DNA from: Calcarisporiella thermophila CBS 279.70
Taxonomy: Eukaryota > Calcarisporiellomycota
DNA: 64,000 nucleotides
Assembly: GCF_041956535.1 (NCBI RefSeq)
Contig: NW_027192194.1
Span: forward strand, 217,444 to 281,443
Direction: 5' to 3'
Shown one piece after another: positions 47,303-59,339 of this stretch; the first letter of the stretch is position 1, and every line of letters begins with the position of its first letter. Under the pieces are notes generated by a model that did not search any database, was not told the origin of the DNA, and saw nothing but the letters and a program-made list of their open reading frames with translations. The position numbers were made by a program, and so were the translations under genes.

Positions 47303-47602
47303 TTAATTATTCACTCGCCCAACCACAACATACCCCCGGTCCGGTCGCTTCTTATCATTTCCAATTTGATCTACATTTTCCACTCGTACTAGCTCCTTAA
47401 TCTTCAGAATCATACCCGCATAAGTAGGAGTTTGAGGTTTATAAACAGTTTGTTTGAGTCGGTAAAATCCAAGAGCTCTGGTAACATTGCGAGTTTTTTC
47501 GGGGAGACCGATTGGCGATCGTATTAATGTTATTTTGTAGAGATGGTTTTTGCTGGGTGTTGTTGAAGTTGCAAGAGCACGAATCTGATTGATGAGAACC
47601 AT
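47303..47602 (-). CDS. Mitochondrial ribosomal protein uL30m (L30)
   Basis: Intronless, 99 residues. The ribosomal L30 fold is clear: LYKITLIRSPIGLPEKTRNV, then ALGFYRLKQTVYKP, and the helix AGMILKIKELVRVENV. The short basic/Ser-Thr N-terminus (MVLINQIRALATSTTPSKN) fits mitochondrial import, and bacterial-type L30 in a fungal nuclear genome is normally the mitoribosomal large-subunit protein (yeast Mrpl33). The upstream in-frame ATG at 47689 would add 29 hydrophobic, Cys-containing residues; the shorter start fits the family. It is divergent from REV3 over 178 bp. Confidence 0.9.
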   Translation of the reverse strand: MVLINQIRALATSTTPSKNHLYKITLIRSPIGLPEKTRNVTRALGFYRLKQTVYKPQTPTYAGMILKIKELVRVENVDQIGNDKKRPDRGYVVVGRVNN

Positions 47603-47780
47603 TGTTAATTTATATTTTGGAAATTCGCAAGATGTTTGACGAAGGCAGATATATGAGGAGTAAACAAAAATAGCGGCGCAGTTTTTCATTTAACAAATTA
47701 GGATATTCAAAATTGTTACGCGATTTTTTTTTTTTCACGCTCCAACTCAAACACTATCACTTATATTTAAGCAATCTACA
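47603..47780. promoter_or_regulatory. divergent promoter, mitochondrial L30 / REV3
   Basis: 178 bp between divergent start codons, with a T-run/A-run core near 47725-47735. Confidence 0.5.
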
Positions 47781-50700
47781 ATGAAAAGGAAGCACGAAGA
47801 AGATATAATACATGGCAACAATGATATTAATATTAACGGAAGAAAATCGCTGTTCAAAATACGGATCGTCAACATTGATTTTTACATGGCTCAACCAAAT
47901 GTACTTGACCGTTCCGTGTGTCCTTTCGCGACCCAAGGGTTAAAACAGGTCCCCATCTTACGCATATTCGGTTCTACAGAATATGGACAAAAATGCTGCT
48001 TGCATGTGCACCAGGTAATTTTTTTATTTAGATTCATCTCTGAAATCAATTGATTTATTATTTTTTAGGCATTTCCATACTTTTATGTGCCATATAAAGG
48101 ACCTCTCGAGCCAGAAAAAGGTAATAGCGTCTGCTCATTTTTGAATATTGGCAAGACATTCTCATATATGTAACTATTATAGCTCAGCAGTACATTTATC
48201 AACTCGGAAATAGTATTAATCATGCTACTGCTCTTGCGCTCAAACTGCAGCCTACTAAGCACCCGCAATTCATCGCAGCTATTGTACTAGTAAAAGGCAC
48301 TCCATTTTATGGATATCACATAGGATTTAAATACTTCCTTAAGATCTATTGATATCCTTTTTTTATTTTGAGCCTTATTTTCTTGATTAACTAATATTTA
48401 TTATTTTTCTTAACTCAATGACCCATTTGTTTTTACCATCCAGCCTCATATGGTATCCAAAATTGCTGATCTTTTGCTCAGCGGCGCAGTTATGGGTATA
48501 TCGTTGCAACCGCATGAGTCCCATGTTCCTTTTTTATTACAATTTCTCGCGGATTATAACCTGTTTGGAATGAATTATATCCATTTGAATGGGGTTTTAT
48601 TTCGACCTCCATTTCCAGGTACAATTAGCTATTGATTTTATCATAAAATGAACTTATCTCTCTATTAATATGTAATTTTTTCAGAGGTTCGACCAGAAAC
48701 TGTTAATTCTGAGTATATCTGGAGCACCAATACAATTCCTGATTACCACATATGGCCTCCCGAATATAATATAAAGCGCCAGAGCCACTGCGAACTCGAA
48801 GCAGACTGCACTATTTGGGATATTATCAATCGCGACTGGGTAGCAGAGCGCCTTATACACACAGATATCTTCTCGGCTCCCTCTCTTCAAACGAAGCTCG
48901 TACACTCCCTTAGATCAATTTGGGATAGTGAAATGGAGCGCCGAAGAAAAAAAGGAATTAATTCGGTTATCTCGTCATTCTCAGGCCACGAGACTCGGTT
49001 CACACCAGAACCATGGCAACAAGAAATTAACTTAAGAGAGATGGTTGAGAGAATTATCCGTGAAGACGCTAGTAATAGGACTTCACATCAACACCCTAGA
49101 AATAGCGAACCAATTTCATCTGAGCCGTCAAGCAACCGAGATATTAAAGATATTCTGTCACAATATTTACAACCAGACGACTATTCAGACCAGATCATGA
49201 CTACGTATGAAAGTATAAACGTGTTATGTGAGCAAGGCGTTCATTCAATAGTAAAGTCAAAAAACCTACCTCTCCGATCACGAAATGTAGGGAAACAAAG
49301 CTGCCTAGACATGGATGAGCCAAGGACACCAAAACGCAGCAAGTTGCAATTGTCTAACACTCCACCTAGCGTCAAAACCTATATTTTGGCTGAGAGTCCA
49401 AGTAGATACAATAGATTTCGGACATGGGAAGAGGTGAAGGTGAATGAAGAGCGAATCCAAGAAAGTCAAAATGGTTCATTTTTTGAAAAAGCGGAAAGCG
49501 ATTTTGAGGAAGATTTTATCGAACTTGGAAACGCAGAAGAGGCAGCAATGCAGGACGAGGATGATGAAATTTTAAGGACTCTCATAACTCAGAAAATCAA
49601 CAATCAATATGAATTGAGTGTTCGAGAAACGATACTGCAACATGACTTAGAGGAAGAAGATATATTCATTAGTAGCGGCAAGAGCTCTTTTTACGATGAA
49701 TTTGAGCCAGATATATGGGAGCAGCTGGCAGATATTGAGTATTGGATTGATTCAATAGGAGATACTATCCCACATTTTCTAATTTAATTAACTATTTTAT
49801 TTTAGAGATTTCATCGATGACGAGCAGAGCTCCAAGGCTCGTTCGGAAATTAAGAGTGTGAGAAATGAATTAACAACATATTCACAACGCACTACTTCTG
49901 CCCCTCTCCACTCATCCCGACGTCGGATTCCACAATATGATGGTTCGATGGACTGTGTACTTTCGTCAGACCCAGAAGAAAACAACATCCCTCTGATAGA
50001 ATTTGAACCCAATCCGGTAGATATAAAGATACGAACCGAAAGTGCGATAGTCATGCACAAAGATCGAGAGAGAAGTGGAATGAAAAAAGGAGTTGATAAG
50101 AAGCCTCCCCAATCAAACCAGGTGATTCGTGGAAATATTTTTTAAGAATTTTTTATCTAATTGATATTTTTGTTAGACTATATCACGTTCATTGAGCCGA
50201 TCAGAGATCTCTTCTAATCCTCGATATAAATCCCATGTTGATAATGAAGCAAGAGATGAAGGGAGATGGCTTAGGCAAATAGTAACAGATGATGAAATGA
50301 ATTCAAATGCTTTGTCTCTAGAAGCTTCTATGCAAAAGAGGCCAATTGACAGATCTGCGTCATTACCAAAGCAAGAGATGCTACTACGCTTAAGCGGGAC
50401 GCCCCCCCCATATAGGAAGGTAATATCTATACTAATTATTAAAAAGTAATGATCTTTCATAGGTGTATTTTGGTTTAGAGGGAACCTGAAGACATGAATT
50501 CGACAACCTCGCAAGTTTTGGAAACCACAGAGTCGTCAACAAGTTTGAAATCCTCTCAACCACAATTTTCACCATCTTCGCTCTATTCACGAAGCTCAAA
50601 GAATATGTCTGATAACGAAACTGACGCTAAATTTACTCACAAACTTACAGCGATGTGGTCACCACTCAACACTTCTCCCGAAAAGTCCCACTCATTCTTT

Positions 50701-53700
50701 CACAGTCCTCCAGAAATATGGTCGCCCTCATCTATATCTCGAGTAAATAATAATAGCTTTAAGCGTGGCTTTGGTGATCAAGGCGAAACATCAGATCTAG
50801 AAAATACTGAGCAAGCCGTTCCGAATTGTAAGCAATAATAAGTATTTTTTAAAGAGCGATATATTCCTATTTACCTTGCTATTCTACAGTGATATTCGAT
50901 AAACCACCTTCACCCATTCCTATTTCAACGCATTTTTCATTTTATATACTTCCTCCACCTCCTTCTGCCCGAGAGCTCTTTAACACGCTAATTGATTTCG
51001 AGATTCCGTGCGTAATTTACAAAGAACCGTACTACAGCAGCGAACAGGATGCGCCTAAACGCAAGCAGCAACAAGGAAGGATCAAATCAGAAAATACTCG
51101 ATCGCTAGACGAGTTTGATTCTGGATTCAAAACGCGAGCTCTAATGAATAGTAGTAGCATCGCCGGGACGTCAAGGATAAAAGCTTGGACAATCACCGCT
51201 TTACCCCCTACAAAAAAAGAAATCGATAAATGGCTGGAAGAAGAGAATTACAGAAAGAAACAGGATATATACAACGAAAAGTCTGCGCAATGGGTGTCAC
51301 AAATTGAGGCTCCTACACAAGCAAATACCTTTGGCTTTAATCGCACCATGAACAAGTCTTCCGAAATGGAGCATGAACAGCAATATGTGGACATAATGAG
51401 CCTTGAGCTTCATGGTAATTTTATCATCAATTTTACTTGGCAAAAATGTTGATGGCAATATTCCATTTTCTCAATAGTGAATACACGTGGAGGGCTATTA
51501 CCGGATCCGAAGCAAGACTCTATAGCTGTTGCCACATTCTGTTTCAAGTCAGAGAGATGGAATAATTTCTCAAATGGAAATTGTGTTGGGTATATAATTA
51601 AATACTATCAAATTGGTCACTTTTAACGTATTATTTAATAATATGATATGATTCTAAGGTATCGAACGGGTTTCATTGCGATAAAGGACCAGATTGATCC
51701 AGCAAAACTTGGTCTTCTTGGATATGAAGTTTATCTAGTAGATGATGAACGAGCACTAATTGAACAGATAGTAGAACGTGTTCGCTTGTTTGATCCGGAC
51801 ATGTTAGCCGGCTATGAAATACACAAAACGTCTTGGGGATATCTTGTGGAAAGAGGAAAAGCAGCTTTTGGTTTCTATCTATACATCTTTATTGAATAGA
51901 GTCAAAAATATTGATTCTAGATATCTTCACTTGTAGATATGAATTTGCTCGAGGATTTATCACGAATCGCTACTTTTCCGAATACTACAATACACAAGGA
52001 TGAATCCTGGGGTTACAAGAAAGGTTCAGCAATTCATATTACAGGACGCCACATGCTTAATATCTGGAGGTTGCTACGACATGAGATCAGTTTACAAAGC
52101 TACACCTTTGAGAATATAGTATTTCACTTTTTGCACCAGCGGTAATTTAATATTATCAATAGTCAAAAAAGAACGAAAGCTGAAAAATGGTCTGTTTGCG
52201 ATAGTTTGCCTTGGTTCAGCCATCAGGTTCTGACACGTTGGTATAAAATGGGTCCACCAGTATTAAAGTCTCGAGTAATCAAATATTATCTTGAGAGGGT
52301 CGAAAAAGACTTAGCACTTCTTGAAGAATCAGAAATTATACACCATACTTGGTGAGTACAGTTTTTTGAATTAACCTTGAGATTGTGTTAGTTAATTATT
52401 TCTATGATCATAGCGAATTTGCTCGAGTTATTGGAATCGATTTCTACTCAGTTCTTACTCGTGGTTCCCAGTTCAAGGTCGAATCACTGATGATCCGTAT
52501 AGCAAAGCCAGAGAATTTCATATTTATTTCTCCAACTCGGAAGCAAGTAGGAGAGCAGCGCGCAGCTGAATGTCTCCCACTGGTTATGGAGCCGCAGTCT
52601 GACCTATACACAAGCCCAGTGCTTGTTCTCGACTTCCAGTCATTGTATCCCTCTATTATGATTGCATATAACTACTGTTATTCTACCTTTTTGGGCAAGA
52701 TAGTTGCTCCAGGTGGCAGCAACAAGTTCGGAGTATCAGATCTCGAATTGCCAGTGGGATTTTTATCGGATATGAGGCAATATATAACCATATCGCCCAA
52801 CGGGATGATGTTCTTAAAAGCAGAGGTGAGAAAAGGACTGCTCGGACGAATGCTGACAGAAGTACTAGAGACACGGTTCATGCTCAAGCAAGTAATGAAA
52901 AATGAAACGGAAAATAAGGTATCCCTTTCACTATTAACACCCAGTCAATCGAGCAATTTTAATTCATTACTTGCTTTGAATATCCTTAGACTCTCTTTCG
53001 ATATTTAAATGGCAGTCAACTCGGATTAAAACTGATTGCTAACGTGATTTACGGCTACACAGCAGCGAGCTATTCAGGGCGAATGCCTGCTGTTGAGATC
53101 GCCGATAGCATAGTTCAAACAGGACGCCAAACGTTGGAACGCGCAATAGACGTCATCAATACAACTAGTAAGTGGGGAGCAAATGTCGTCTATGGCGACA
53201 CAGATAGTATGTTTGTTCACTTGCCAGGTGCCTCACTCGAACGGGCCTTTGCCATTGGACATGAGATTGCTGACACGATCACACGTATGAACCCGCATCC
53301 AGTTAAGCTCAAATTCGAGAAAGTGTACCATCCATGCATCCTTCAAACTAAGAAGCGGTATGTCGGATTTAAATATGAGAAACCGACGGATGTGGCCGAA
53401 TACGAAGCAAAGGGTACCGAAACCATTAGGAGAGATACTGTGCCTGCCGTCCAGAAGATGATGGAAAAATGCCTGAAAATGCTGTTTCGAAGAAAGAATT
53501 TGACGGAAATAAAGCAATATTTAACGCGTCAGTGGACTAAGATTTTACAGGGGCGTGTCTCATTACAAGATTTTATATTCGCGAAGGAGGTGCGGTTGGG
53601 GACTTACAGGTACTTGGGTTCTCTATAATATGCCATTCTGGTTTTGTTTGCTTCTATTATCTATTTCCTAATTCGGAGATAATTTTAGTGATAAGCATAA

Positions 53701-54388
53701 CGGCGCATTTCTCCCTCCTGGAGCTGTCGTTAGTAACCGGCGTTTAGCTACAGATCCAAATGCCGTGCCCGAATATGCAGAACGAGTGCCTTATGTGGTT
53801 GTTTATGGGGGGGTAGGCGCTCGACTCATCGACCAAGTTGTTTCACCAGAGGAATTTATCGCAAACAAAAGAAACCTTCGGCTTAATGGGCACTATTATA
53901 TTACGAAGCAGATTATTCCCAGTTTGGACCGCGTGTTCAGTTTAATTGGGGTGGATATAGCGAGCTGGTTCGAGGAAATGCCGCGGACTATCCGAGCACC
54001 CAATTCTGTTCTGGCGAGAAATAGTATCAAGAATAGCGCAATTGCCCGGACATTAGATCAGTATCTTACTGGCAGTCGCTGCCTTAGCTGTGCCGCACTT
54101 GTTGACGTAGCTGATCAACTGTGCGCATATTGCACAGGACCTAACAAGTCTGAGGCAATTTATCAGCTTGAGCGACGAATCCAATTAGTAGAAGAGCGCT
54201 ACAGTCGACTAGTCGAATTATGCTCGAGATGTTCAGGCGAACCAGCATTTATTGGTGCGAGAGGTGGATCACAAATGTCGTGCGAGAGTTTAGATTGTGG
54301 TATTTACTTTGAAAGAATGCGTATTTTGAAGAAAAAAGAAGAAATAGAGCATTTACGAGAGATAATAGAGCAGATTTCGCAAGGATAG
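47781..54388 (+). CDS. REV3: DNA polymerase zeta catalytic subunit REV3
   Basis: B-family translesion DNA polymerase that extends past lesions, with Rev7 and Pol31/32 partners, in the nucleus. Sixteen exons: 47781-48014, 48069-48120, 48183-48351, 48437-48618, 48685-49738, 49806-50121, 50177-50419, 50479-50827, 50890-51414, 51478-51589, 51659-51870, 51937-52141, 52205-52351, 52414-52918, 52990-53609 and 53689-54388, giving 1874 residues. The N-terminal domain has IDFYMAQP, FPYFYVPYKGPL and GTPFYGYHIGFKYFLKIY. A long Ser-rich linker follows. The polymerase core has DFQSLYPSIM (from 1340), NVIYGYTAASYSGRMP, YGDTDSMF (1503-1510) and KKRYVG. The C-terminus carries paired Cys motifs (from 1773; C-x2-C...C-x2-C and CSRC...C), the zinc and Fe-S modules. 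Intron 3 is an AT-AC U12-type intron. Confidence 0.96.
48352..48436 (+). other. U12-type (minor spliceosome) AT-AC intron in REV3
   Basis: 85-nt intron between codon positions 2 and 3 of residue 152. The donor is ATATCCTT, a perfect U12 5' splice-site consensus. The branch region TTTTCTTAACTC (48405-48415) is one mismatch from TTCCTTAACY, and the 3' end is TTTTTAC. No GT donor near the conserved KGTPFYGYHIGFKYFLKIY block can restore the frame, whereas AT-AC joins KIY-C-IQPHMVSKIADLL exactly. The branch-to-acceptor distance (about 23 nt) is on the long side for this class. Confidence 0.85.
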
Positions 54389-55147
54389 GCTTATATGTGT
54401 TATTGTATTTATTTTATTTGTGCTATTTGTTTTTATTAGTGTTATTGTGCTTAGCTACTATAATATTTTTTTTAATGATTTCTGTCCCCCTTTTTTCTTG
54501 TACTCGTTTCCTTATCGTCTTTGTGATATCTAGTAAAATTGCCACCTGTATTCAAGTAAATTAAGAAATGTTTGAATATAGTTTGAAGTTTTTTAACAAA
54601 ACTATTTTCCTTAAGCACCAAACCCTCGTTTCCTCTTGCAAAACGCCAACGTATGCTCTCGGTTCATGCTTAATTGCTCCGCTACTGGGCCTCTAAGTAA
54701 ATACGTCCAAAAAAATATGGATGAATTACTTTTTTAAGGAATGCGAAAAAATGCTTTGAACACTATGCTTGGGCATATCTTTTTCATTTATCATTCATCC
54801 GAAAACTGGTGTTGCATGGATTGGTACTCTATCATGTTGTTAAATCCCCTATAAGAAAGGCAACAATTGTTTCTTTTTTTGCTATTTCGAAGTCTGGCAG
54901 CAACCTTGTTGTGGCTATTGCATTTGCATTCTATTTTGAAACACGGAGAACTTTAAATTATATTTCGATGGAATAGGTGCCTTGTTAGCATTAGATTTCA
55001 TGACTTGCTAATATCTAAATCTATACCACGATTGACAACGACACTGGTGTTAAATGGGTGCTAAGATCTCTCCCGAAAACCTTAGAGTTGCATGCAGTTT
55101 TGTAATTTCTTCGTAGCGAGTTATTTTTTCATTAAAATTAGCGGCTA
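54389..55147. other. intergenic region REV3 / Pho80-type cyclin
   Basis: About 760 A/T-rich bases holding the REV3 3' end and the cyclin promoter. No open frame with domain content and no recognised RNA gene. Confidence 0.4.
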
Positions 55148-55839
55148 ATGGAGAATAATCGAGAAGTTGACGAGACATCTCTAATGGCGCCCGTACTATA
55201 CACCACTACCATTTCTATCATGGTTCCCAAGTACTTCCATGAATGTGACATATCTTATCTAATACATATGATGGGTAGCATAGAATATGTTTAACTCTCT
55301 ATTAGCACCAAATCTAACTTATTGAACTTTTTTTAGCAGATATGCTTGGTAGACTGACTACACACAATGATTTGATCCCTTTTTCTGCTTCCACGCTCAC
55401 TCATTTTCATTCAAGCGAGCCTCCTTCTATATCCATATATGACTATCTTCGTCGAATCGTCGAATATACCGCCTTGGAAAATGCTTGTCTACTTCTTATC
55501 ATTGTCTACATCGACCGTGTCTGCATCTCCAATCCAGTCTTTGCTATATCCTCTCTCACCGTGCACCGTTTTCTTATAACTGCTGCAACTGTAGGATCTA
55601 AAATGGTTTGCGATTCATACTGTACCAATAAACACTATGCCAGAGTAGGAGGGATCGAATTGCTAGAGTTAAATCGATTGGAATTGGATTTTGTGGAGAT
55701 GATTCAATGGGAACTCAGCTGTACAGGTGATATACTGCAACGATATTATGAAAGTTTGATAGCACAATGCCCAATATACTGGCAAGAAAGAGGACTGGAC
55801 GAAAGGCTTCAAGACATAATGGATATTGGGACGACTTGA
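55148..55839 (+). CDS. Pho80-type cyclin (Pho85/Cdk5-family partner)
   Basis: Two exons, 55148-55274 and 55340-55839, giving 208 residues. The second exon alone looks like a gene starting MLGRLTTHND. However, the cyclin family has a helix before this, and an upstream exon joins in frame through a GTAGCA...GCAG intron to give KYFHECDISYLIHMM-DMLGRLTTHND, the usual beginning of Pho80-like domains. An in-frame TAG sits 6 nt before the chosen ATG. Further signature: SISIYDYLRRIVEYTALEN, VYIDRVC, LTVHRFLITAATVGSKM and ELNRLELDFVEMIQWEL. Such cyclins pair with Pho85-type kinases in phosphate sensing, polarity or glycogen control; which one cannot be told. Confidence 0.88.
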
Positions 55840-56334
55840 AAGTGAACAGACCGAGGCTGTATATATATAAATAGAATTTAATTTTACACTTACCAACTAG
55901 TGTTAATTGTTTTGAATATAATATCCCTATATATCTCTATTTAATTCGCATAGTATGTAAAAATACTGTTACTAAATGTTGATGATCTTTACTATGGCAA
56001 TATTTTGGTTAAATAAAAATATTGACTAGCTAAAAACTTGAATATATATATGTATAGAAGACAAATCGCTACTGAGCTGGAAAGAGTAAACATTACAGTA
56101 ATATTAGTAAGTAGGAGTATTTTATGATATATGTATTTTATTAAATGCGTAATGGATCCTAGTAAAATGTAAATTCCCATCAATACCACACTGAATTAAA
56201 AATTTCACACCTGTGCTGTAGTCTAATCCAGAATTTTATCCACAAATTCAAGTAAAAATTGTCTGAAATTTTATAGGATTGTATATCTGGCATTTTACAT
56301 CTCATTAATCAGCTTAAAATATAAATGCATTGAA
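55840..56334. other. intergenic region
   Basis: About 495 A/T-rich bases between two tandem plus-strand genes. Nothing recognised. Confidence 0.4.
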
Positions 56335-58252
56335 ATGTTCAAAAAGGCATTTTCCACTCTTTTGCATCATTTGTTACCATATACATCCCTTTCACGGAGC
56401 GACGATGGCGCCGATCTGACCTTATCAAAGAGATTATACACCCCTTCGGTTTTCCACTTCTTCGTCTCACGGTATTTTATTCTTGTCATATTCACGGTAA
56501 GATTAGAGCGAAAAAGCAAAAGAAAACCAATATTAATACAAACGTTAAGTGAGAAGAGAAGCACATAGATCTCACTCTTGTTATGATTTTTATTTTGTCA
56601 TTTAGTCGATTTTTGTCCATGGTATTCTTCACACGGTAATTCTGCGCCGGCCAATTTCTTCGACTCTCCGTACCAAGCTCCTTCTACGTTTTCCTACAAT
56701 TCTTTATCTCTATATCACTACGGTTACGCTTTTATATCATTTCTCAAACCATTACTCATTACCTTTGGCACGCACTGGTAAATCCGAGGCGGATACACTT
56801 TGGTCGGCGTTTAAAGCTATTTCTCTCTCTTGCATTGTGGATGTATTTTCAGATTGTATCGAGAATCGTGATCGGTCTGAACCACAATCCATGACACTAC
56901 TCGAGTGGGCCATTACTCTCTACTTTACAGCCTCCTCCAGTAATCGCGAACACAGCCAGATAAACCACGGCATCGTGGTTGCCATCCTCCACCTCTCTCA
57001 GCTCTTGACCTTTCATATCATGAAGTTTATTAACCCTGCTCTTGACCGCTATCGCTTAATACCATCGTCGATATTTGGTGCTATTGGCCTTCTGCACTTT
57101 CTTTTTGCGATGTCTCGTGCAGAAGATTACCCGCTCATTCCATTTACTATTCGAATACTTGAGCTGCTCGTTCTGACTGTGATAGCTATTTTTACATTGG
57201 TGCGCCTAGTCACCTTATTAATTGTGGGGGGTGCCGGGTGTCCACATCCTCTCTTCGATCGTCGAAGCTTACCTCGCTGGCATGAAGACTATGGACTTGC
57301 AGTGTTTCGGCTTGGGAACGCATGCGTAGAAAGTGGCTCAGGGACATATTCGAATGAGCTGACTGCGGTGGTAATGCCTGTATCTAGAGCCGAAACAGGT
57401 CGTCATACAGGCAGGAGTGGCAAGGGGCCCTTTGCGACGTTGGTCCCAGATAGAGTGCCAACTGGAAGACAGCGGATGCAAATGAGAAAAAGAGCGCGGT
57501 ATGTGACTATCAAGATGTTCTTGTTCAACTGTATGAAGGCTTTTATGCGCTCCATGGAGTGGTTGTGGTACAGAGCCAGAAGGAGACGACGAAGCGGAGA
57601 AATGGAGAGGTATGTGGATATGCCATTGACAGCGGAGAACAAAAGCGTGGACGAAGATGGAGAAGAGTTGTATATGCGATTTTTGGGTGGAGATTTGAGC
57701 GAGACAGAGATGGAGGATTCCGAGGAATATTTCCCGCCGTCCCCTTCTATTTCAGACAGTGAAGAAGAGGTAGAAGGAGAGGAGGAGGAGGAGCGCGAGG
57801 AAGCTGGCTGCAATAGTAATTGTGAAGGAACGGAGTTAGAAAATAACGCAATATTAATGTCGAGTGAGGCTGCGGGGCTAATGGAAGACATGGTGCAGTT
57901 CGACCGAGACAGAGATATTCCTGTACTGCTGCCTCTCCCGCTGTTCTTTCTAACGCACTATCTTACATTTGGAACCTTAACACGTAGGCGTTTTAATCGC
58001 TTGCTTTCTACGGATGCTCCTCTAACAAACAGTGACGAAAGTCAAGAAAATGGAAAAAATAGCAATGAGAAAGATGATACAGACTGGCGTTGTGTAGTGT
58101 GTCAGAGCGCGGAGCGATGCATTCTTTTGCGGCCATGTTTTTGTTTAGCTTTATGTGATGAGTGTAGGGAGAGGATGGCAAGGAGGAAATATAAATCTTG
58201 TCCCACTTGCCGTCGGGAAGTGGAGGGATATTCGCGTGTATATGTGCCGTAA
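56335..58252 (+). CDS. Multi-pass membrane RING protein, Asi1/Asi3-type
   Basis: Two exons, 56335-56496 and 56606-58252, giving 602 residues. Several hydrophobic helices lie in the first 300 residues (FHFFVSRYFILVIFTSIFVHG, LLRFPTILYLYITVTLLYHF, AIFTLVRLVTLLIVGGAG). A basic stretch (RARRRRRSGEMERY) and a strongly acidic Ser/Glu region follow. The C-terminal RING is at about residues 551-602 (CVVCQSAERCILLRPCFCLA...CDECRERMARR...CPTCRREVEGYSRVYVP). The RING with its CLALCDECR and VxGYSRVYVP ends is the Asi1/Asi3 pattern. These are inner-nuclear-membrane ubiquitin ligases that degrade mislocalised membrane proteins and amino-acid-sensing transcription factors in yeast. Localisation here is inferred by family. 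Confidence 0.82.
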
Positions 58253-58601
58253 AGTTTATGAACACTTTCAAACCCCTTCTACTGTATTATTATATTATCT
58301 TGTATAATCTAGCCATTAGATATTGCTTTAACAGGACTTTTTTACCAGCGAATATCTCTTTTTTTTTTCCTAAACAGAGTATATTTATTTATGATACTAT
58401 ATTTGTTATATTTCTTTTTTAAGATTTATGTTCAAAACTGTCAATCGTCATTCAGAGGTCAAAATAATAATATTAGAGGCCAAATTGTTACCTGTTTCAG
58501 GTCCATATTTGTATTTTTAATAGTTTGCCACCGTCTTTTATTCCCAAAATGCTAGACTCATTACTCTGCTCCTCTCTTTCCAATCGGGTCTTGCATTCAC
58601 A
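58253..58601. other. intergenic region
   Basis: About 350 A/T-rich bases separating the RING gene from the small secreted-protein gene. Nothing recognised. Confidence 0.4.
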
Positions 58602-59120
58602 ATGTGGTTGTTATCAGTTCTAAATGGGATGAATATTATATTAGCTTTCCTCTTGAAAATCGAGTCAGCTCCGACTATGGAAATTAGTTCGTTCCGCGTA
58701 TGTTCTAGCCCTGTCCTCGTCCCACTAATTTACTGAAATATTTTCTACGCTAATTAGCCACAATTTGAAGTTTCGCTATATAATGTCGCCTCTCAATCAT
58801 ACATTGCATCTTTGTGTGACTGCTCACTTCCTCAATGCTTACAACAACCTATGCTTACTCTCCAAGATCCCAAGACTTGGTTTGCCTACCGCATGGAGCC
58901 GACTGCAGTAGCAGGAGATTGCAATGTCTTGATCGAACAAGGCGAAAGTATATGGGGACAGATTAGCCTACCTGGATGTACGTTGGGAGATGCAACTACT
59001 CGCGCGACCATGCCAGTTGTTTTAAGGGGATGCTCGGGATGTCTGATAAGATTTGGATGGAACGGAAAAGAAGGGATGAGAGTCGAACAGTGCGTGAGAT
59101 TGAAAATAGATGAAGTATAG
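58602..59120 (+). CDS. Small secreted cysteine-rich protein (8 Cys)
   Basis: Two exons, 58602-58697 and 58758-59120, giving 152 residues. The N-terminus MWLLSVLNGMNIILAFLL followed by KIESAP looks like a signal peptide with an Ala-x-Ala-like cleavage region near residue 23. The mature chain of about 130 residues has eight cysteines (CDC, SLPQC, GDC, PGC, RGCSGC, EQC), an even number suited to disulfides. It has no transmembrane segment and no GPI tail. Central text (PKTWFAYRMEPTAVAGDC, GESIWGQISLPGC) resembles no family I know. The ORF without the first exon would start at a TTG and lack the signal. Possibly a cell-wall, sensing or host-directed secreted protein; function unknown. Next to a secreted phosphatase. 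Confidence 0.68.
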
Positions 59121-59339
59121 CCGCTGAAGGTCATATTAATTTATTCCTTTGAAAACACTACAATAATAGCGGTGACATAATAAACTTCTGTTGTGCGTGG
59201 AAGAAAAAATAAAGTTCATTAATGATCCAATGGGAAACTTTACTTGTCAACATGCTTCCTAGTGTATTCATTAAAGGTTACTTTTGCAATAGCTCCCTAT
59301 CTGTGAATCTCCTTCCTCTCCTTCCCTACTCTTCTCCCT

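Noticed and set aside
55342-55839. Pho80-type cyclin as a single-exon gene starting at 55342
   Set aside because: The preceding TTTTAGCAG is a splice acceptor, and an upstream exon supplies the missing family N-terminus in frame.
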